Positions 5,931 through 6,873 of a DNA stretch of 6,873 nt are shown in pieces. The notes beneath the pieces were generated by a model. That model saw nothing but the letters and a program-made list of their open reading frames with translations, had not been told where the DNA came from and searched no databases. The position numbers were made by a program, and so were the translations under genes. Location: positions 1 to 6,873 of the forward strand of contig JAGDMX010000133.1 in NCBI GenBank assembly GCA_017860725.1, read 5' to 3'. Origin of the DNA: Chloroflexota bacterium. Lineage in GTDB: Bacteria; Chloroflexota; Anaerolineae; Anaerolineales; UBA4823. Position 1 is the stretch's first letter, and each line of letters starts with the position of its first letter.

Positions 5931-6873
5931 ATGTCAGATGTGCCTTTAGAGGTTAAAGAACCAACAAAGAATGTAGTGCTAGAAGTTAAAGAACTGACAA
6001 CAAAATATATCACCCGCGATGAGGAAAGTGTTTACGCGGTAGACCACGTCTCCTTGAAGGTCGAAGCAGGAAAATCGCTGGGAATCGCGGGGGAATCCGG
6101 CTGCGGGAAGTCAACACTGGCGCTCAGCTTGATGGGATATTACTTCCCTCCGCTGCATTATACGAGCGGTGAGATTATCATCAACGGGCAGAATATTACT
6201 GGATTAGACCCGAATGTCGTTCGCAAAACCATATTGGGGAATGAGATTGCCTATATCCCCCAATCCGCGATGAACGCCCTCAATCCCACTCGCAAGATCA
6301 TCAACTTCATTGAAGATGTTATTCAAGCACATGATTTTTACCTCACCAAAAAAGATATTTACGATCGTGCCAGACAATTATTTGAAAGATTAGGGCTTCC
6401 AGCAGAAGTGTTGGAAAAATACCCCGTTGAACTTTCGGGCGGCATGAAACAACGCACGGTAATCGCAGTATCTGTGATCCTATATCCCAGCGTGCTGATT
6501 GCCGATGAGCCTTCCTCCGCGTTGGATGTCACTTCACAGAAAATGGTCATCAAGATGCTGAAGAACTTGATGGAGTATAACCTGATCACCTCACTAATCT
6601 TCATCACGCATGAACTTCCGTTGCTATACAATGTAACCGACGATATTATGGTCATGTACGCAGGGCAGATCGTGGAACAAGCTACCGCAAAAAAAGCCGT
6701 ATTTGATCCTCTACATCCATATGCTAAGGGATTGATGGGCTCGATCATTGTGCCGGAAAGTGGCCTGCGGGATGTTAAATTAACTGCCATCCCTGGTGTG
6801 CCGCCAAATCTCAAGAATCCACCGTCTGGCTGCCGGTTCGCCGAACGCTGCAAATATGTTCGGCCAGATTGCA
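5931..6873 (+). CDS. DppD/OppD-type ABC transporter ATPase (3' truncated by window end)
   Basis: The cytoplasmic ATPase powers the two permeases. The frame is open for 314 codons to the window edge; family members are usually 320-350 residues, so little is missing. It has Walker A GESGCGKST (54-62), Q-loop Q111 in YIPQSAMNALNP, signature LSGGMKQR (168-175), Walker B VLIADEP (188-194) with catalytic E193, D-loop SALD (196-199) and switch H227. The C-terminal oligopeptide-transporter region follows: HPYAKGLM (262-269), IPGVPP (287-292) and the cysteine motif GCRFAERC...C (C301, C307, C314), which binds an iron-sulfur cluster in some relatives. The start is ATG 5931, 9 bp after the DppC stop, with a modest AGGTG at 5920-5924. 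An in-frame GTG at 5922 is possible. Residues 6-10 and 17-21 are the same LEVKE, an N-terminal duplication. A partner DppF-type ATPase is expected downstream. Confidence 0.95.
   Translation, partial: MSDVPLEVKEPTKNVVLEVKELTTKYITRDEESVYAVDHVSLKVEAGKSLGIAGESGCGKSTLALSLMGYYFPPLHYTSGEIIINGQNITGLDPNVVRKTILGNEIAYIPQSAMNALNPTRKIINFIEDVIQAHDFYLTKKDIYDRARQLFERLGLPAEVLEKYPVELSGGMKQRTVIAVSVILYPSVLIADEPSSALDVTSQKMVIKMLKNLMEYNLITSLIFITHELPLLYNVTDDIMVMYAGQIVEQATAKKAVFDPLHPYAKGLMGSIIVPESGLRDVKLTAIPGVPPNLKNPPSGCRFAERCKYVRPDC

Noticed and set aside
6359..6853. 164-codon open frame on the minus strand
   Set aside because: It lies opposite the ATPase gene, whose Walker A, signature, Walker B and H motifs are intact. 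The reverse translation shows no recognisable domain.

Overview
The window reads as one sugar-uptake operon, almost certainly from a Chloroflexota bacterium of the Anaerolineae type. The clearest taxonomic clue is the substrate-binding lipoprotein. Its signal peptide ends at a lipobox cysteine and is followed by a Val/Glu/Lys/Gln linker (VVQTQVVEKEK...), a style common in Chloroflexota lipoproteins. This assignment comes from recognising the style, not from a database search.

Layout, all on the + strand. Positions 1-45 are the lysine-rich C-terminus of an unrelated upstream gene. Positions 46-417 are a control region. It holds a near-consensus sigma-70-type promoter (TTGACA, 17 bp, TATATT), a perfect 14-bp palindrome at the predicted transcription start (279-292), and a second perfect 14-bp palindrome (384-397) just before the regulator gene. 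A LacI-family repressor follows (418-1467), then a 144-bp gap with a possible 21-codon ORF and an unattached perfect Shine-Dalgarno sequence. Next come a family-5 substrate-binding lipoprotein (1612-3534), a gap containing a perfect 15-bp hairpin, a DppB/OppB-type permease (3652-4656, TTG start), a DppC/OppC-type permease with an unusually large extracytoplasmic insertion (4671-5921), and a DppD/OppD-type ATPase cut off by the window end (5931-6873).

How the genes work together. The lipoprotein captures a ligand outside the membrane. The two permeases form the channel, and the ATPase powers import with a second ATPase expected downstream. The fold family is the peptide/opine/nickel class, but some members of that class carry oligosaccharides in Thermotoga and archaea. 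The LacI-type repressor and the operator TGGGAGCGCTCCCA point to a plant-derived beta-glucoside such as cellobiose or a cello-oligosaccharide. As I recall it, that sequence is identical to the CebR/CelR box that controls cellobiose uptake and cellulases in Streptomyces and Thermobifida. The regulator probably represses its own promoter and the operon downstream.

The most notable points are the pair of perfect operators with centres 105 bp apart (about ten helical turns), an actinobacterial-type cellobiose operator attached to a Dpp-type transporter, the hairpin between binding protein and permeases, and the insertion in the second permease. I saw no RNA gene, CRISPR array, insertion sequence or new defence-type system. 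The window is mostly a well-organised transport operon with an interesting control region.
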